Positions 8,716 through 17,395 are shown, counted from the first letter of the stretch. The stretch is 64,000 nucleotides of DNA from Kaistella gelatinilytica (GCF_015679325.1 NZ_JADPVI010000001.1:1116001-1180000); one strand, 5' to 3'. Numbers and translations: made by a program. The notes: a model not told the origin generated them from the letters alone.

Positions 8716-9561
8716 ATGAATAATTTAGAGATTTTCAACTCATTTTGCGGCCAGTCTTCTAAGATGGTTACCGAGAAATACAGCACGTCGTTTTACAAAG
8801 CATCGTCGCTTTTTCAGCCAGAAATTCGCCAACACATCTATAATATTTATGGTTTTGTAAGATTAGCTGACGAAATTGTAGATACCTTCCATGATTATGA
8901 CAAAGTAAAATTGATGGGCGAATTTGAGCAAAATTATCATTCGGCAAAGGAGAACGGTATTTCACTAAATCCGATCCTGCATTCTTTTTGTCTGACGCAG
9001 CGTGAAAAAAATATTCCGCAACATTTAGTAGATGCTTTTTTACATTCTATGAAAATGGATCTGGGCGAGATCAAAGATCTGAATGATGAAAAGTATAATG
9101 AGTATATTTACGGTTCCGCAGAAGTTGTAGGTTTGATGTGTCTGAAAGTTTTTGTGAACGGAAATGATGAAGAATATGAGAAACTAAAACCTTACGCACA
9201 AAGCTTAGGTGCTGCATTTCAGAAAATTAATTTTTTGCGGGATATTAACGCAGATTTTATCGATTTGAACCGTACTTATTTTCCCGGTGTTGATTTTAAA
9301 AACTTTTCAGCGCGGGAAAAAATTGAAATTGAGCAAGATATTGCTAAAGATTTTGAACATGCGAAAATTGGAATTAAAATGTTACCTATTTCGAGTAAAT
9401 TAGCCGTTTTTATGGCTTTTAAATATTACTTTAATCTGTTGAAAAAAATTAAAAAAACCAAACCAGAATTGCTCTTAACGAAAAGAATCAGAGTTTCAAA
9501 TGCTCGAAAAATGTATCTTTTCGGAGAGATGATCTTAAACAAAAATTTGAATTTGCTTTAA
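8716..9561 (+). CDS. crtB: Phytoene synthase
   Basis: A 281-residue squalene/phytoene synthase that condenses two geranylgeranyl diphosphates to phytoene. Two aspartate-rich motifs are visible: DEIVDTFHD at about residues 54-62 and LRDINADFIDLNRTYFP further on. N-terminal STSFYKAS also fits the family. Length is normal. The stop codon shares its last base with the start of the next gene (TAATG), which implies coupled translation. Confidence 0.92.
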   Translation: MNNLEIFNSFCGQSSKMVTEKYSTSFYKASSLFQPEIRQHIYNIYGFVRLADEIVDTFHDYDKVKLMGEFEQNYHSAKENGISLNPILHSFCLTQREKNIPQHLVDAFLHSMKMDLGEIKDLNDEKYNEYIYGSAEVVGLMCLKVFVNGNDEEYEKLKPYAQSLGAAFQKINFLRDINADFIDLNRTYFPGVDFKNFSAREKIEIEQDIAKDFEHAKIGIKMLPISSKLAVFMAFKYYFNLLKKIKKTKPELLLTKRIRVSNARKMYLFGEMILNKNLNLL

Positions 9562-10019
9562 TGAAAAAATTGGTCCTATTGTTTTTCTTATTAATTTCCA
9601 GCTTTATGTTAACCCAGAATTTAAAAGAGTATAGAACTTTAATTCAACTTGGTAAAGATTCTGAAAAATCTTCAATACAATTAATAGAGAAATCGACAAG
9701 CGCTTATAATTCAACCAAAGAACCTATTTTTTTAGGATTTATAGCCGTTGGTGATTTTTTTATGGCCAAACATGCTTTTAATCCGATAAAAAAAATTTCC
9801 TATTTTTCGCACGGCAAAAAAATGTTGGAATCAGCAGTAGAAAGGGATCCTATGAATTTGGAAATCAGATTAATGCGTTTAATTGCACAGGAAAACATTC
9901 CGAGGATCTTAGGATATCATCAACATATTGAGGAAGATCGTAATTTTGTACACAGAAATTATAAGAAGACCACCGATTCTGATTTAAAAACTTTTATTGT
10001 CGAATATTTAAAATTATAA
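9561..10019 (+). CDS. Uncharacterised exported protein in the carotenoid operon
   Basis: A 152-residue protein with an N-terminal signal peptide (KKLVLLFFLLISSFM) and a mostly helical remainder that resembles a degenerate tetratricopeptide arrangement (SAVERDPMNLEIRLMRLIAQ). I do not recognise a named family. It overlaps crtB by one base and stops one base before crtZ, so it is embedded and translationally coupled inside the crt operon. A role in handling carotenoid or pigment protein at the envelope is possible but only inferred. Confidence 0.8.
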   Translation: MKKLVLLFFLLISSFMLTQNLKEYRTLIQLGKDSEKSSIQLIEKSTSAYNSTKEPIFLGFIAVGDFFMAKHAFNPIKKISYFSHGKKMLESAVERDPMNLEIRLMRLIAQENIPRILGYHQHIEEDRNFVHRNYKKTTDSDLKTFIVEYLKL

Positions 10020-10020
10020 A

Positions 10021-10497
10021 ATGGAAATTTTAGGATATATTATTTTAACACTTTGCGTCTTTGTAACCATGGAAGGCGTCACGTGGCTTACTCACAAGTT
10101 TATCATGCACGGTGCAGCGGGTTGGTATTTTCATGAAGATCATCATCAACCGGGATATCCTCATGTATTTGAAAAAAATGATGCTTTTTTTGTAGTTTTC
10201 GCAGTTCCAAGCATGTTGCTTTTCTTTTTCGGAACCTGGAATGGATTGAACTGGATGTTTTTTGTCGGACTGGGAATTCTTTTATATGGAATTGCTTATT
10301 TCACCATTCACGATGTTTTAATTCACAGAAGATTCAAATGGTTTGAAAAAACGAACAACTGGTATTTGAGAGGCTTGAGAAAAGCTCACAAAATTCACCA
10401 CAAACACCTAGGAAAAGAAGAAGGTGAATGTTTCGGAATGTTGTATGTGCCGCTGAAATATTTCAAAGAAGCTCGATTAGCGACCGTTAAAAAGTAG
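10021..10497 (+). CDS. crtZ: Beta-carotene 3-hydroxylase
   Basis: A 158-residue integral membrane di-iron hydroxylase converting beta-carotene to zeaxanthin. The histidine clusters are all present: HKFIMH, HEDHH, HDVLIH and HKIHHKH. Four hydrophobic segments fit the family, as does the length. It is the last gene of the crt operon. No lycopene cyclase (crtY) is in this window, so the beta-carotene substrate must depend on a gene elsewhere. Confidence 0.92.
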   Translation: MEILGYIILTLCVFVTMEGVTWLTHKFIMHGAAGWYFHEDHHQPGYPHVFEKNDAFFVVFAVPSMLLFFFGTWNGLNWMFFVGLGILLYGIAYFTIHDVLIHRRFKWFEKTNNWYLRGLRKAHKIHHKHLGKEEGECFGMLYVPLKYFKEARLATVKK

Positions 10498-10703
10498 TTG
10501 ATCAAACCTTTAGAGCTGAACTCTTTTCAAGACCAATAATTAAAGCCATCTCATATAATATTTGGCAAAGGAATATTGCGTTTAAGCCATAAACTTTTTG
10601 GTTTGAATTTGATCTAACGTCACTACAATAATAATCTCCTTTACATTAAAGTTGAGTAAAATTTGTAATACTCAGCAGAATAAAATTTCTTCTAAAAACT
10701 ACC

Positions 10704-11189
10704 ATGAAAATTAACATCGTCAAACAATCAGGAATCTATACCTTAACATCAGAACAGATTTTACCCATTTCACTGGAGAAAGCCTGGGAATTTTTTACAG
10801 TTCCCATGAACTTAGATAAGATTACCCCTAAGGAAATGGATTTCAAGATCACCAACAATCCGCCTGCGAAAACTTACAAAGGACAGATCATTACTTATAA
10901 AATCGGTATTTTACCAATGATCAAAGCCAATTGGGTAACTGAAATTACGCATTTAGAAGACCATCAGTTTTTTGTAGATGAGCAACGTTTCGGACCTTAC
11001 GCAATGTGGCACCACGAACATCATTTTGAAGAAATTGGTCCGAAAAAAGTAAAGATGACCGACATCGTCAATTTCAAAATGCCTTTCGGGATTTTGGGCG
11101 ATTTATTCGGCGGAACTTTAGTCAAAAATAAGGTGAGATTTATTTTTGAAAGTCGCTATACTATTTTAGAAAAATTCTTGAAACCATGA
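10704..11189 (+). CDS. SRPBCC-fold protein
   Basis: A 161-residue SRPBCC (START/Bet v1-like) protein. It has the start pattern YTLTSEQILPISLEKAWEFF, the PMNLDKITP segment and a WHHEHHFEEIG stretch, as in the group often called cell-division-inhibitor or polyketide-cyclase-like proteins in flavobacteria. Such folds bind hydrophobic ligands; none can be assigned here. It overlaps the next gene by 4 bp (ATGA). Between it and crtZ lie 206 bp in which I see no gene and no full promoter match. Confidence 0.75.
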   Translation: MKINIVKQSGIYTLTSEQILPISLEKAWEFFTVPMNLDKITPKEMDFKITNNPPAKTYKGQIITYKIGILPMIKANWVTEITHLEDHQFFVDEQRFGPYAMWHHEHHFEEIGPKKVKMTDIVNFKMPFGILGDLFGGTLVKNKVRFIFESRYTILEKFLKP

Positions 11190-12613
11190 AAATACTTCTT
11201 ACAGGCGTCACCGGTTATATTGGCAAAAGACTTCTCATTCAACTTTTGGAAGAAGGTCATCACATCGTATGTTCTGTAAGAGACCGTCAACATTTTGGAG
11301 CGCATCTTTTCAAAAATAATTTGGACCAAATTGAGGTCATAGAAAATGATTTTTTGGACAAGGATACCTTACAGGATATTCCTCAAGATATTGATGTTGC
11401 TTATTATCTGATTCACTCCATGTCCTCAAGCGACGGCGATTTTTCTGAAAAAGAAAAAACTTCTGCAGAAAACTTTCGGGATGTTTTGGAAAAAACACAG
11501 GTAAAACAGGTCATATTTTTAACGGGAATTATCAATGAAGATAAACTTTCTAAGCACTTAGAATCGAGAAAAAATGTGGAAGAGGCATTGCAGAGTTCGG
11601 TTTACGCTTTAACCTGTTTGCGAGCCGGGATTATCGTGGGATCAGGGAGCGCCTCTTTTGAGATCATTCGTGATATCGTAGAAAAACTACCGGTAATGAT
11701 CACTCCAAAATGGCTGAATACGAAATGTCAACCGATTGCAATTCGTAATGTTATTCAGTATTTAATCGGTGTTTTAGGAAAAGATTTTACCTACAACAAA
11801 CATTACGACATCGCCGGAACCGACATTTTGACGTACAAACAAATGCTTTTGCAGTACGCTGAAATTCGCGGGTTGAAACGGACCATCTTTATTGTGCCTG
11901 TGATGACGCCAAAACTGTCTTCTTACTGGCTTTATTTCGTGACTTCCACGAGTTATTTTCTTGCGCAAAATCTGGTTGACAGCATGAAGATCGATGTTGT
12001 TGCCACTAAAAATGATTTAGGTGAAAAATTAGGAATTCATCTTTTTTCTTACAAGGAAGCGATACAAATGGCCTTCGATAAAATTAAGCAAAACAATGTT
12101 TTATCAAGTTGGTATGATTCATTTACCAATCAGTTCCATACCAGACAGGTTTGGCAATATTTAGAAGTTCCGGATGAAGGCTGCTTCAAAGATATCAGAG
12201 ATATAAAAGTCGATGATGAAGAAGCAACGAGCAATCGTATTTTCAGTATTGGCGGCACAACCGGATGGTATTACGCAGATTTTCTCTGGAGGATCCGTGG
12301 ATTTTTAGACAAACTTTTTGGTGGCGTTGGTTTAAGACGCGGTCGTAGAAATATGACTGAATTAGAAGCTGGAGATTCTGTGGATTTTTGGCGTGTTTTG
12401 TACGCTGACCGGGATAAAAAAAGACTTTTACTTTTCGCAGAGATGAAACTTCCGGGTGAAGCCTGGTTAGAATTTAAAATTAAAGACGGCATTTTACATC
12501 AGGAAGCTACTTTTCGTCCTTTAGGATTGTCAGGAAGATTATATTGGTATTCCGTGTTACCTTTTCACGGAATGATCTTTAATGGAATGCTGAAAAAACT
12601 CGCAGGAAAATAA
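11186..12613 (+). CDS. NAD(P)-binding epimerase-like protein with DUF2867
   Basis: A 475-residue protein in two parts. Residues 1-300 form an atypical SDR/NmrA-like Rossmann domain (LLTGVTGYIGKRLL at the start, YYLIHSMSS at about 71-79). The C-terminal 160 residues match DUF2867 (GWYYADFLWRIRGFLDKLFGG, RRGRRNMTELEAGDSVDFW). Such proteins are widespread but uncharacterised oxidoreductases. Translation is coupled to the SRPBCC gene upstream. Its position next to crt genes suggests a pigment or stress link, which is inference. Confidence 0.82.
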   Translation: MKILLTGVTGYIGKRLLIQLLEEGHHIVCSVRDRQHFGAHLFKNNLDQIEVIENDFLDKDTLQDIPQDIDVAYYLIHSMSSSDGDFSEKEKTSAENFRDVLEKTQVKQVIFLTGIINEDKLSKHLESRKNVEEALQSSVYALTCLRAGIIVGSGSASFEIIRDIVEKLPVMITPKWLNTKCQPIAIRNVIQYLIGVLGKDFTYNKHYDIAGTDILTYKQMLLQYAEIRGLKRTIFIVPVMTPKLSSYWLYFVTSTSYFLAQNLVDSMKIDVVATKNDLGEKLGIHLFSYKEAIQMAFDKIKQNNVLSSWYDSFTNQFHTRQVWQYLEVPDEGCFKDIRDIKVDDEEATSNRIFSIGGTTGWYYADFLWRIRGFLDKLFGGVGLRRGRRNMTELEAGDSVDFWRVLYADRDKKRLLLFAEMKLPGEAWLEFKIKDGILHQEATFRPLGLSGRLYWYSVLPFHGMIFNGMLKKLAGK

Positions 12614-12632
12614 TTGTTTCCGAATTTAAAAA

Positions 12633-12720
12633 CTTGCTGCTTTGTTGTACTATTTTTTAGAATTAAAATAAAGTGCAGTAATTTAAATCACCGAATTTTA
12701 CTCAATACAACAAAGGCAAG
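12633..12720. repeat. Long inverted repeat downstream of the carotenoid region
   Basis: CTTGC-TG-CTTTGTTGTA (12633-12649) is mirrored by TACAACAAAG-GCAAG (12706-12720), 15 paired bases with a 2-nt bulge, around a 56-bp AT-rich centre. It may be a large stem-loop or a small MITE-like remnant; no transposase is present. The rest of the 200-bp gap shows no gene. Confidence 0.4.
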
Positions 12721-12813
12721 AAATTTTTAATGATTGCTCATTATTCTATTCATCATGTATTCTAGAATCGGTGCAAATGTATCGCACTATTTTCATTTAT
12801 GACTAAACATTTG

Positions 12814-13422
12814 TTAATTTACATCATCTTTTATTCTTTCTTTACGAATTCGGGATAAGTGAACAGCAGAAATATTAAGCCAGGATGCGAGATGTTTTAA
12901 GGGAACTACATTTAAATAGCGTGAAAAATAACTTTCTATATAATCATAATTCTCGGTTGCTGAATTAAAGCTTATTATATTTCGAAAATTCATCAGTTTC
13001 ACATAATGTTCCTCCATGATTATTAGTCCAAACAGAGCCCAATCATGATGCTGAATATAAAGCATCATTAATTTATCCCTGTCTATCGTATATATGGTAG
13101 AATCTTCGTAGCAACAAATATCACATTTGCTTGGTGTTTGTGTACTAAAACTTTGATACTCTGTAATAAGAGTGCTTTCCTGCTCCAGCCAAATCGTTCT
13201 TTCTTCGCCGTCTCGATCCTCAAAATAGCAACGCGTGATTGAATTTTCGCACATAAAAATACCTTTACATATTTCACCTGCTTTCAAAATAAAATCGCCG
13301 CTTTTACATTCAAATACCTGAAATTGCTCTAAACCGATTTCTAACATTTCTAAATCGAAATCGGGTTTATAAGCAAGTACTTTTTGCCTTATAAAATCTT
13401 TATCTCCTTTATTTTTTATCAT
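12814..13422 (-). CDS. Crp/Fnr-family regulator
   Basis: A 202-residue protein with an N-terminal cyclic-nucleotide-binding-like barrel (SGDFILKAGEICKGIFMCENS) and a C-terminal HTH (PLKHLASWLNISAVHLSRIRKER). The phosphate-binding cassette is not conserved, so cAMP binding is unlikely, as in many Bacteroidota Crp-like proteins. It starts 6 bp after the ggt stop on the same strand, so the two are probably co-transcribed. Confidence 0.82.
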   Translation of the reverse strand: MIKNKGDKDFIRQKVLAYKPDFDLEMLEIGLEQFQVFECKSGDFILKAGEICKGIFMCENSITRCYFEDRDGEERTIWLEQESTLITEYQSFSTQTPSKCDICCYEDSTIYTIDRDKLMMLYIQHHDWALFGLIIMEEHYVKLMNFRNIISFNSATENYDYIESYFSRYLNVVPLKHLASWLNISAVHLSRIRKERIKDDVN

Positions 13423-13428
13423 AGTAAA

Positions 13429-15114
13429 TTATTCTACTGCGACAGAATCATCGCCGCGTCCGTCTGCAACTGCAACTGCATTTCCTTTTTCATCAATGAC
13501 GATCATTTCGGTTCTGCCGATTTGAGATTCTCTTTCAATTTTATAATTCATCTTTTCTAAATCTTTGATGGTAGATTCTGGGAAATTCTTTTCAACCATC
13601 ACGCTTTCAGGAAGCCACTGATGATGAAATTTCGGAGAATTTACGGTCATATTCGGAGTTAACTTAAAATCTAAAACATCAACAATAGATTGATAAACCG
13701 AAGTTGGTATCGTAGTTCCACCCGGAGTTCCTACAATAATATTAGGTTTTCCGTTTTTCAAAACAATCGTTGGCGTCATAGAACTCAACATTCTTTTACC
13801 GGGTTTAATGGAGTTTGCTTCACCACCAACCGCACCAAACATATTCGGAACCCCAGGTTTTACAGAGAAATCATCCATTTCATTATTCAGGAAAAATCCG
13901 GCACCGGAAACGACCACTTTACTTCCGTACAATCCATTTAAGATCGTTGTAACTGCCACTGCATTTCCGTCTTTATCAACGATCGAAATATGAGTGGTTT
14001 CTGTAGATTCTTTCGGTTGTGCGATAATTTTCCCTACTTCTGAACTTGGCGTTGCGGCATTTTTATTAAAAGATTTCCATCTGTTTTTTAAGTAATCATC
14101 AGAAATTAACATCGCAGTTTGATCTTTAATAAATTCCGGATCACCCATATATTCTGCACGGTCAGCAAATGCGCGGCGTTCTGCTTCTACCATAATTTGA
14201 ACAGCTTGCGTAGAATTCTGTTGGTATTGATCCAGCTTTTCGAAACCTGCCATTTTTAACATTTGGGCTAGAAGAATTCCGCCACTTGAAGGTAAAGGCA
14301 TGGCGACGATCTCATTATTTTTGTAATTAAAAGCGAGTGGTTTTCTTTCCACCACTTTGTAATTTTTTAAGTCATTTAAAGTAATGATTCCGTTGCCGCG
14401 TTTCATTTCCTGGGCGATGAGTTCTGCAGTTTTTCCTTCATAGAAACCTTTTGCTCCATTTTTCTTGATCAATTTTAAAGTTGCTGCCAATTCTTTCTGA
14501 ATGAGAATATCGCCTTGTTTCCAGGGAGAAGTTTTTTGAAAAACGGTTTTGCTCTTATTATGTTGATTAAAATATTCCATTTGGTTATTAAGCAAACCGG
14601 CTTCTTTTTCTGTGATCGCAAATCCCTGTTCCGCCAGATCAATTGCGGGCTTAATGAGTTTTTCCATGGGTAGTTTTGCATATTTCAAGGTAGCAAAAAA
14701 TCCTGCAACAGAACCTGGAACGCCAACGGCTAATCTTCCATTTTGGGAAAGGTCGGTATTAGCATTTCCTTTTTTGTCCAGATACATATCTTTTGAAGCC
14801 TTTTCCGGAGCTGTTTCGCGGAAATCAATCGTAAATTTTTCGCCATTATTTTTTACGCCAACTAAAAAACCGCCGCCGCCAATATTTCCTGCTTGTGGAT
14901 AAACAACAGCCAAAGCAAGTTGCGTCGTGATAACAGCATCGTAAGCATTTCCACCCATTTTCATGATTTTTGCGCCTGCTTCACTTGCCAGTGGATGTGC
15001 AGAAACAACCAACCCTTTATTTTTAGTGTGAATTTCTTTAACAATATTAATATCGGTGAATTGACCAAAAGAATACTGACAAATAAGGACGAATAGAAAA
15101 ACAAATTTTTTCAT
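13429..15114 (-). CDS. ggt: Gamma-glutamyltransferase
   Basis: A 561-residue periplasmic Ntn-hydrolase that hydrolyses or transfers the gamma-glutamyl group of glutathione. Signal peptide (KKFVFLFVLICQYSFG) followed by the mature start VVSAHPLASEAGAKIM. The autocatalytic threonine is in TETTHISIVD at about residues 371-380, and PLPSSGGI is the substrate-site glycine block; both are canonical. Length fits GGT. A -7 box lies 16 nt upstream. A Crp/Fnr regulator follows in the same transcription unit. Confidence 0.92.
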   Translation of the reverse strand: MKKFVFLFVLICQYSFGQFTDINIVKEIHTKNKGLVVSAHPLASEAGAKIMKMGGNAYDAVITTQLALAVVYPQAGNIGGGGFLVGVKNNGEKFTIDFRETAPEKASKDMYLDKKGNANTDLSQNGRLAVGVPGSVAGFFATLKYAKLPMEKLIKPAIDLAEQGFAITEKEAGLLNNQMEYFNQHNKSKTVFQKTSPWKQGDILIQKELAATLKLIKKNGAKGFYEGKTAELIAQEMKRGNGIITLNDLKNYKVVERKPLAFNYKNNEIVAMPLPSSGGILLAQMLKMAGFEKLDQYQQNSTQAVQIMVEAERRAFADRAEYMGDPEFIKDQTAMLISDDYLKNRWKSFNKNAATPSSEVGKIIAQPKESTETTHISIVDKDGNAVAVTTILNGLYGSKVVVSGAGFFLNNEMDDFSVKPGVPNMFGAVGGEANSIKPGKRMLSSMTPTIVLKNGKPNIIVGTPGGTTIPTSVYQSIVDVLDFKLTPNMTVNSPKFHHQWLPESVMVEKNFPESTIKDLEKMNYKIERESQIGRTEMIVIDEKGNAVAVADGRGDDSVAVE

Positions 15115-15129
15115 GAATTAAGATTTTAT

Positions 15130-15137
15130 CAAAAGTA
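15130..15137 (-). promoter_or_regulatory. -7 box of ggt
   Basis: The minus strand reads TACTTTTG, a full TAnnTTTG match, ending 15 nt before the ggt ATG. Confidence 0.5.
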
Positions 15138-15308
15138 ATAAAATTGGATGGTTTTGCGAAGATTTTATTTAAAACACGATCTGCGACCCGGCTTGAATGA
15201 AGCTCTTTTTGTGGAACGAAGAGGAACAAAAAAGCGGGAATGGAAGACGGAAAAAGTCGCCCAAAAAATTATTTTAAGAATAGTATTTCTTTTAAACTTC
15301 TATTTTTC

Positions 15309-15316
15309 TAAATTTG
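15309..15316 (+). promoter_or_regulatory. -7 box of the threonine dehydrogenase-like gene
   Basis: TAAATTTG matches TAnnTTTG, 20 nt before ATG 15337. It supports this internal ATG rather than the much longer frame that begins at 15148. Confidence 0.5.
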
Positions 15317-15336
15317 TGCATCTCAAAAATCAAAAT

Positions 15337-16302
15337 ATGGAATCCTACTCGGAAAAAATTCTTATCACCGGTGCTCTTGGACAAATCGGTACTGAACTTA
15401 CAAACAGACTGGTTGAAATTCACGGCGCAGAAAATGTAGTGGCTTCCGGATTGGACCGATGGGATAAAAACCTTACTTCTGCGGGATTTTATGAGAGAAT
15501 GGATGTGACGAATACTCAATTGGTGCGTCAGGTTATTAAAGATTACGAAATAACAACAGTTTATCATCTGGCTTCTTTACTTTCCGGGACTTCGGAAAAA
15601 CAACCGCTTTTTGCGTGGAAATTGAATCTGGAACCTTTGCTGAATTTCTGTGAACTGGCGAAAGAAGGTTTGCTGAAAAAAATCTTCTGGCCAAGTTCTA
15701 TTGCGGTGTTTGGGAAAGGAATTCCAAAAGAAAATGTAGGTCAGGATGTAGTTTTGAATCCAACAACCGTTTATGGAATTTCTAAAATGGCGGGTGAAAA
15801 ATGGTGCGAATATTATTTTGACAAATATGGTGTTGATGTTCGAAGTATTCGTTATCCTGGATTAATTTCCTGGAAAACTCCTGCAGGCGGTGGAACGACT
15901 GATTATGCGGTCGAAATTTTTTATGAGGCTATCGAAGAAGGAAAATATACAAGTTTTATTTCTGAAAATACAGCGATGCCAATGTTGTATATGGAAGACG
16001 CGATCAACGCAACTTTGAAATTAATGGAGGCGCCGAAAGAAAATTTAACGGTTCACACTTCTTATAATTTAGGTGGATTATCTTTCACTCCAAAACAGTT
16101 GGCGGAAGAAATTAAAAAGGAGATCCCGGAATTTACGATCGATTACACCACAGATTTCCGACAGGCGATCGCTGATTCCTGGCCGGCTTCGATCGACGAT
16201 TCGGTCGGTAAAAAAGACTGGAATCTAAGTTATGATTACGATATTTCGGCAATGACAAAAGATATGTTGAAGAATCTTCGTGTGAAACTGGCGGATAAAT
16301 AA
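15337..16302 (+). CDS. NAD-dependent epimerase/dehydratase, L-threonine 3-dehydrogenase-like
   Basis: A 321-residue extended SDR. The GALGQIGTELTNRL nucleotide motif at residues 11-24 and the catalytic YGISKMAGE are clear, with SSIAVFG as the serine region. The overall pattern resembles the UDP-galactose-epimerase-like L-threonine 3-dehydrogenases known from Flavobacterium and Cupriavidus, which oxidise threonine to 2-amino-3-ketobutyrate. The start was moved to 15337 because of the promoter box just upstream and because the extra N-terminal residues do not look like protein. Another epimerase specificity cannot be excluded. Confidence 0.8.
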   Translation: MESYSEKILITGALGQIGTELTNRLVEIHGAENVVASGLDRWDKNLTSAGFYERMDVTNTQLVRQVIKDYEITTVYHLASLLSGTSEKQPLFAWKLNLEPLLNFCELAKEGLLKKIFWPSSIAVFGKGIPKENVGQDVVLNPTTVYGISKMAGEKWCEYYFDKYGVDVRSIRYPGLISWKTPAGGGTTDYAVEIFYEAIEEGKYTSFISENTAMPMLYMEDAINATLKLMEAPKENLTVHTSYNLGGLSFTPKQLAEEIKKEIPEFTIDYTTDFRQAIADSWPASIDDSVGKKDWNLSYDYDISAMTKDMLKNLRVKLADK

Positions 16303-16307
16303 TTCTG

Positions 16308-17060
16308 ATGATTCTTTTAACTTTCAACATTATTAACAACAAAAGTGATTTTGAAAAGAATTACGATCTTAATGATGATGAAATCCTAAAAATCACTGAA
16401 CAAAACACGCTCTCAATTCTGAGAACTCTGGAAAACAATAATGTTCTTGCTACTTTTTTTGTGGAAGTTTCTTTGGTTACGAAGCTGACTCCTTTAATAA
16501 AAAAAATAATTGGCAATGGTCATGAGATCGCTTTCTACAATGAGAATTCTTCTTTATCAGAGATCGAAGATGCAAAAAGAAGTATTGAAGAAAACATCGA
16601 TAAAATCATTCGTGGAATAAGACAAAAAGAAGTTTCCCTTTCAACCGAGGAACTTAAAAAACTGGAATTCACTTACATTTCAAATATAGAGAACGCAGAT
16701 ATTCTTTTTCCGTTTAAGAGGTTGCAAAGAAGTACGCAGATCTTGCAGCAAAGCGGCGTGAGTGTAATCCCGGAGAGCATTTCACCCTACTCCCAAATTC
16801 CTTATAACGATTTTGTTTTTCAAGGCGTTCCCCTTCAGTATTATGAAAGTATGGTTTTAGAAACCATTAAAAACGATGATTTTGTTTTGGTTTATTTAAA
16901 CACGTGGCAATTCACTGATTTCACTAAATTCAAATTCAAAATTCCTTTTTACAGAAAATATAATTCCGGACGAAAAATGAGCGATAAATTGAATGATTTT
17001 CTGCAATGGTCCAATAAAGAAGAACTCGCTTTTTCCCGAATTAAGGATTTTATTTTCTAA
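16308..17060 (+). CDS. Degenerate polysaccharide-deacetylase-like protein
   Basis: A 250-residue protein with the outline of a NodB-type deacetylase of the DUF3473-like group: a beta strand at the N-terminus, LENNNVLATFFVEVS, and GNGHEIAFYNENS. The usual catalytic Asp-Asp (TFDxE/DD) is replaced by LTFNIIN, and the metal-binding HS/THxxxH is not seen. It is probably catalytically inactive or has a changed function. It starts 5 bp after the SDR gene, so the two form an operon. A decayed GEVED fragment follows directly in the same frame. Confidence 0.65.
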   Translation: MILLTFNIINNKSDFEKNYDLNDDEILKITEQNTLSILRTLENNNVLATFFVEVSLVTKLTPLIKKIIGNGHEIAFYNENSSLSEIEDAKRSIEENIDKIIRGIRQKEVSLSTEELKKLEFTYISNIENADILFPFKRLQRSTQILQQSGVSVIPESISPYSQIPYNDFVFQGVPLQYYESMVLETIKNDDFVLVYLNTWQFTDFTKFKFKIPFYRKYNSGRKMSDKLNDFLQWSNKEELAFSRIKDFIF

Positions 17061-17273
17061 AGAAATTTTGGACGGGGTGGAATTGATGCGATAACCTTCG
17101 CCGGAAATACAAACGGTCTATTCACAAACCGATTCGTAGTTTTCATTGACTGGAATCAAAATGGAAATTTTACCGACGCAAATGAAACCATCGAAATTGC
17201 GCAAACAATAAACAAAAGGTCTGTACTATTTACAGGCCTTTCTTATATAAAAGATTTAAGTATTACAGAATAA
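17061..17273 (+). pseudogene. Remnant of a GEVED-domain (T9SS cargo) gene
   Basis: Directly after the deacetylase stop, in the same frame, 71 codons read to TAA. They encode a block with TNGLFTNRFVVFIDWNQNG followed by NANETIEIAQTI-like residues, clearly related to TDGPYTNRFAVFIDWNQNG in the intact neighbour (17428-19311). There is no start codon context, signal peptide or sorting tail, so it is a fragment of a lost paralogue. A terminator-like hairpin very similar to the neighbour's terminator is embedded at its end. Confidence 0.75.
17215..17241 (+). terminator. Terminator-like hairpin in the GEVED remnant
   Basis: AAAGGTCTGTA and TACAGGCCTTT pair over 11 bp with one G-U around a 5-nt loop. 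The T tract after it is weak. It shares stem sequence with the terminator at 19331. Confidence 0.5.
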
Positions 17274-17387
17274 GATTTATTTTCTACCATTAAATTTCAG
17301 TATTTTTTAATTCGCAACGATATCGATGATCTCCTATTTTTTAAAAACATATTTATGGTTTTTATTGTTTTTTAAATAAATATATGG

Positions 17388-17395
17388 TAGTTTTG
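17388..17395 (+). promoter_or_regulatory. -7 box of the GEVED/T9SS gene
   Basis: TAGTTTTG matches TAnnTTTG, with ATTG about 20 bp upstream as a candidate -33 element. The ATG is 33 nt downstream of the box. Confidence 0.5.

Noticed and set aside
10640-10680. Possible promoter of the SRPBCC gene (TGAGTAAAATTTG)
   Set aside because: The TA is one base out of register with TAnnTTTG, so it is not a full match.
14612-14902. Plus-strand frame opposite ggt
   Set aside because: Antisense to conserved GGT blocks; no independent support.
15148-15336. N-terminal extension of the threonine-dehydrogenase-like gene
   Set aside because: The extra 63 residues precede a full promoter box at 15309 and do not resemble the family; ATG 15337 is the start.
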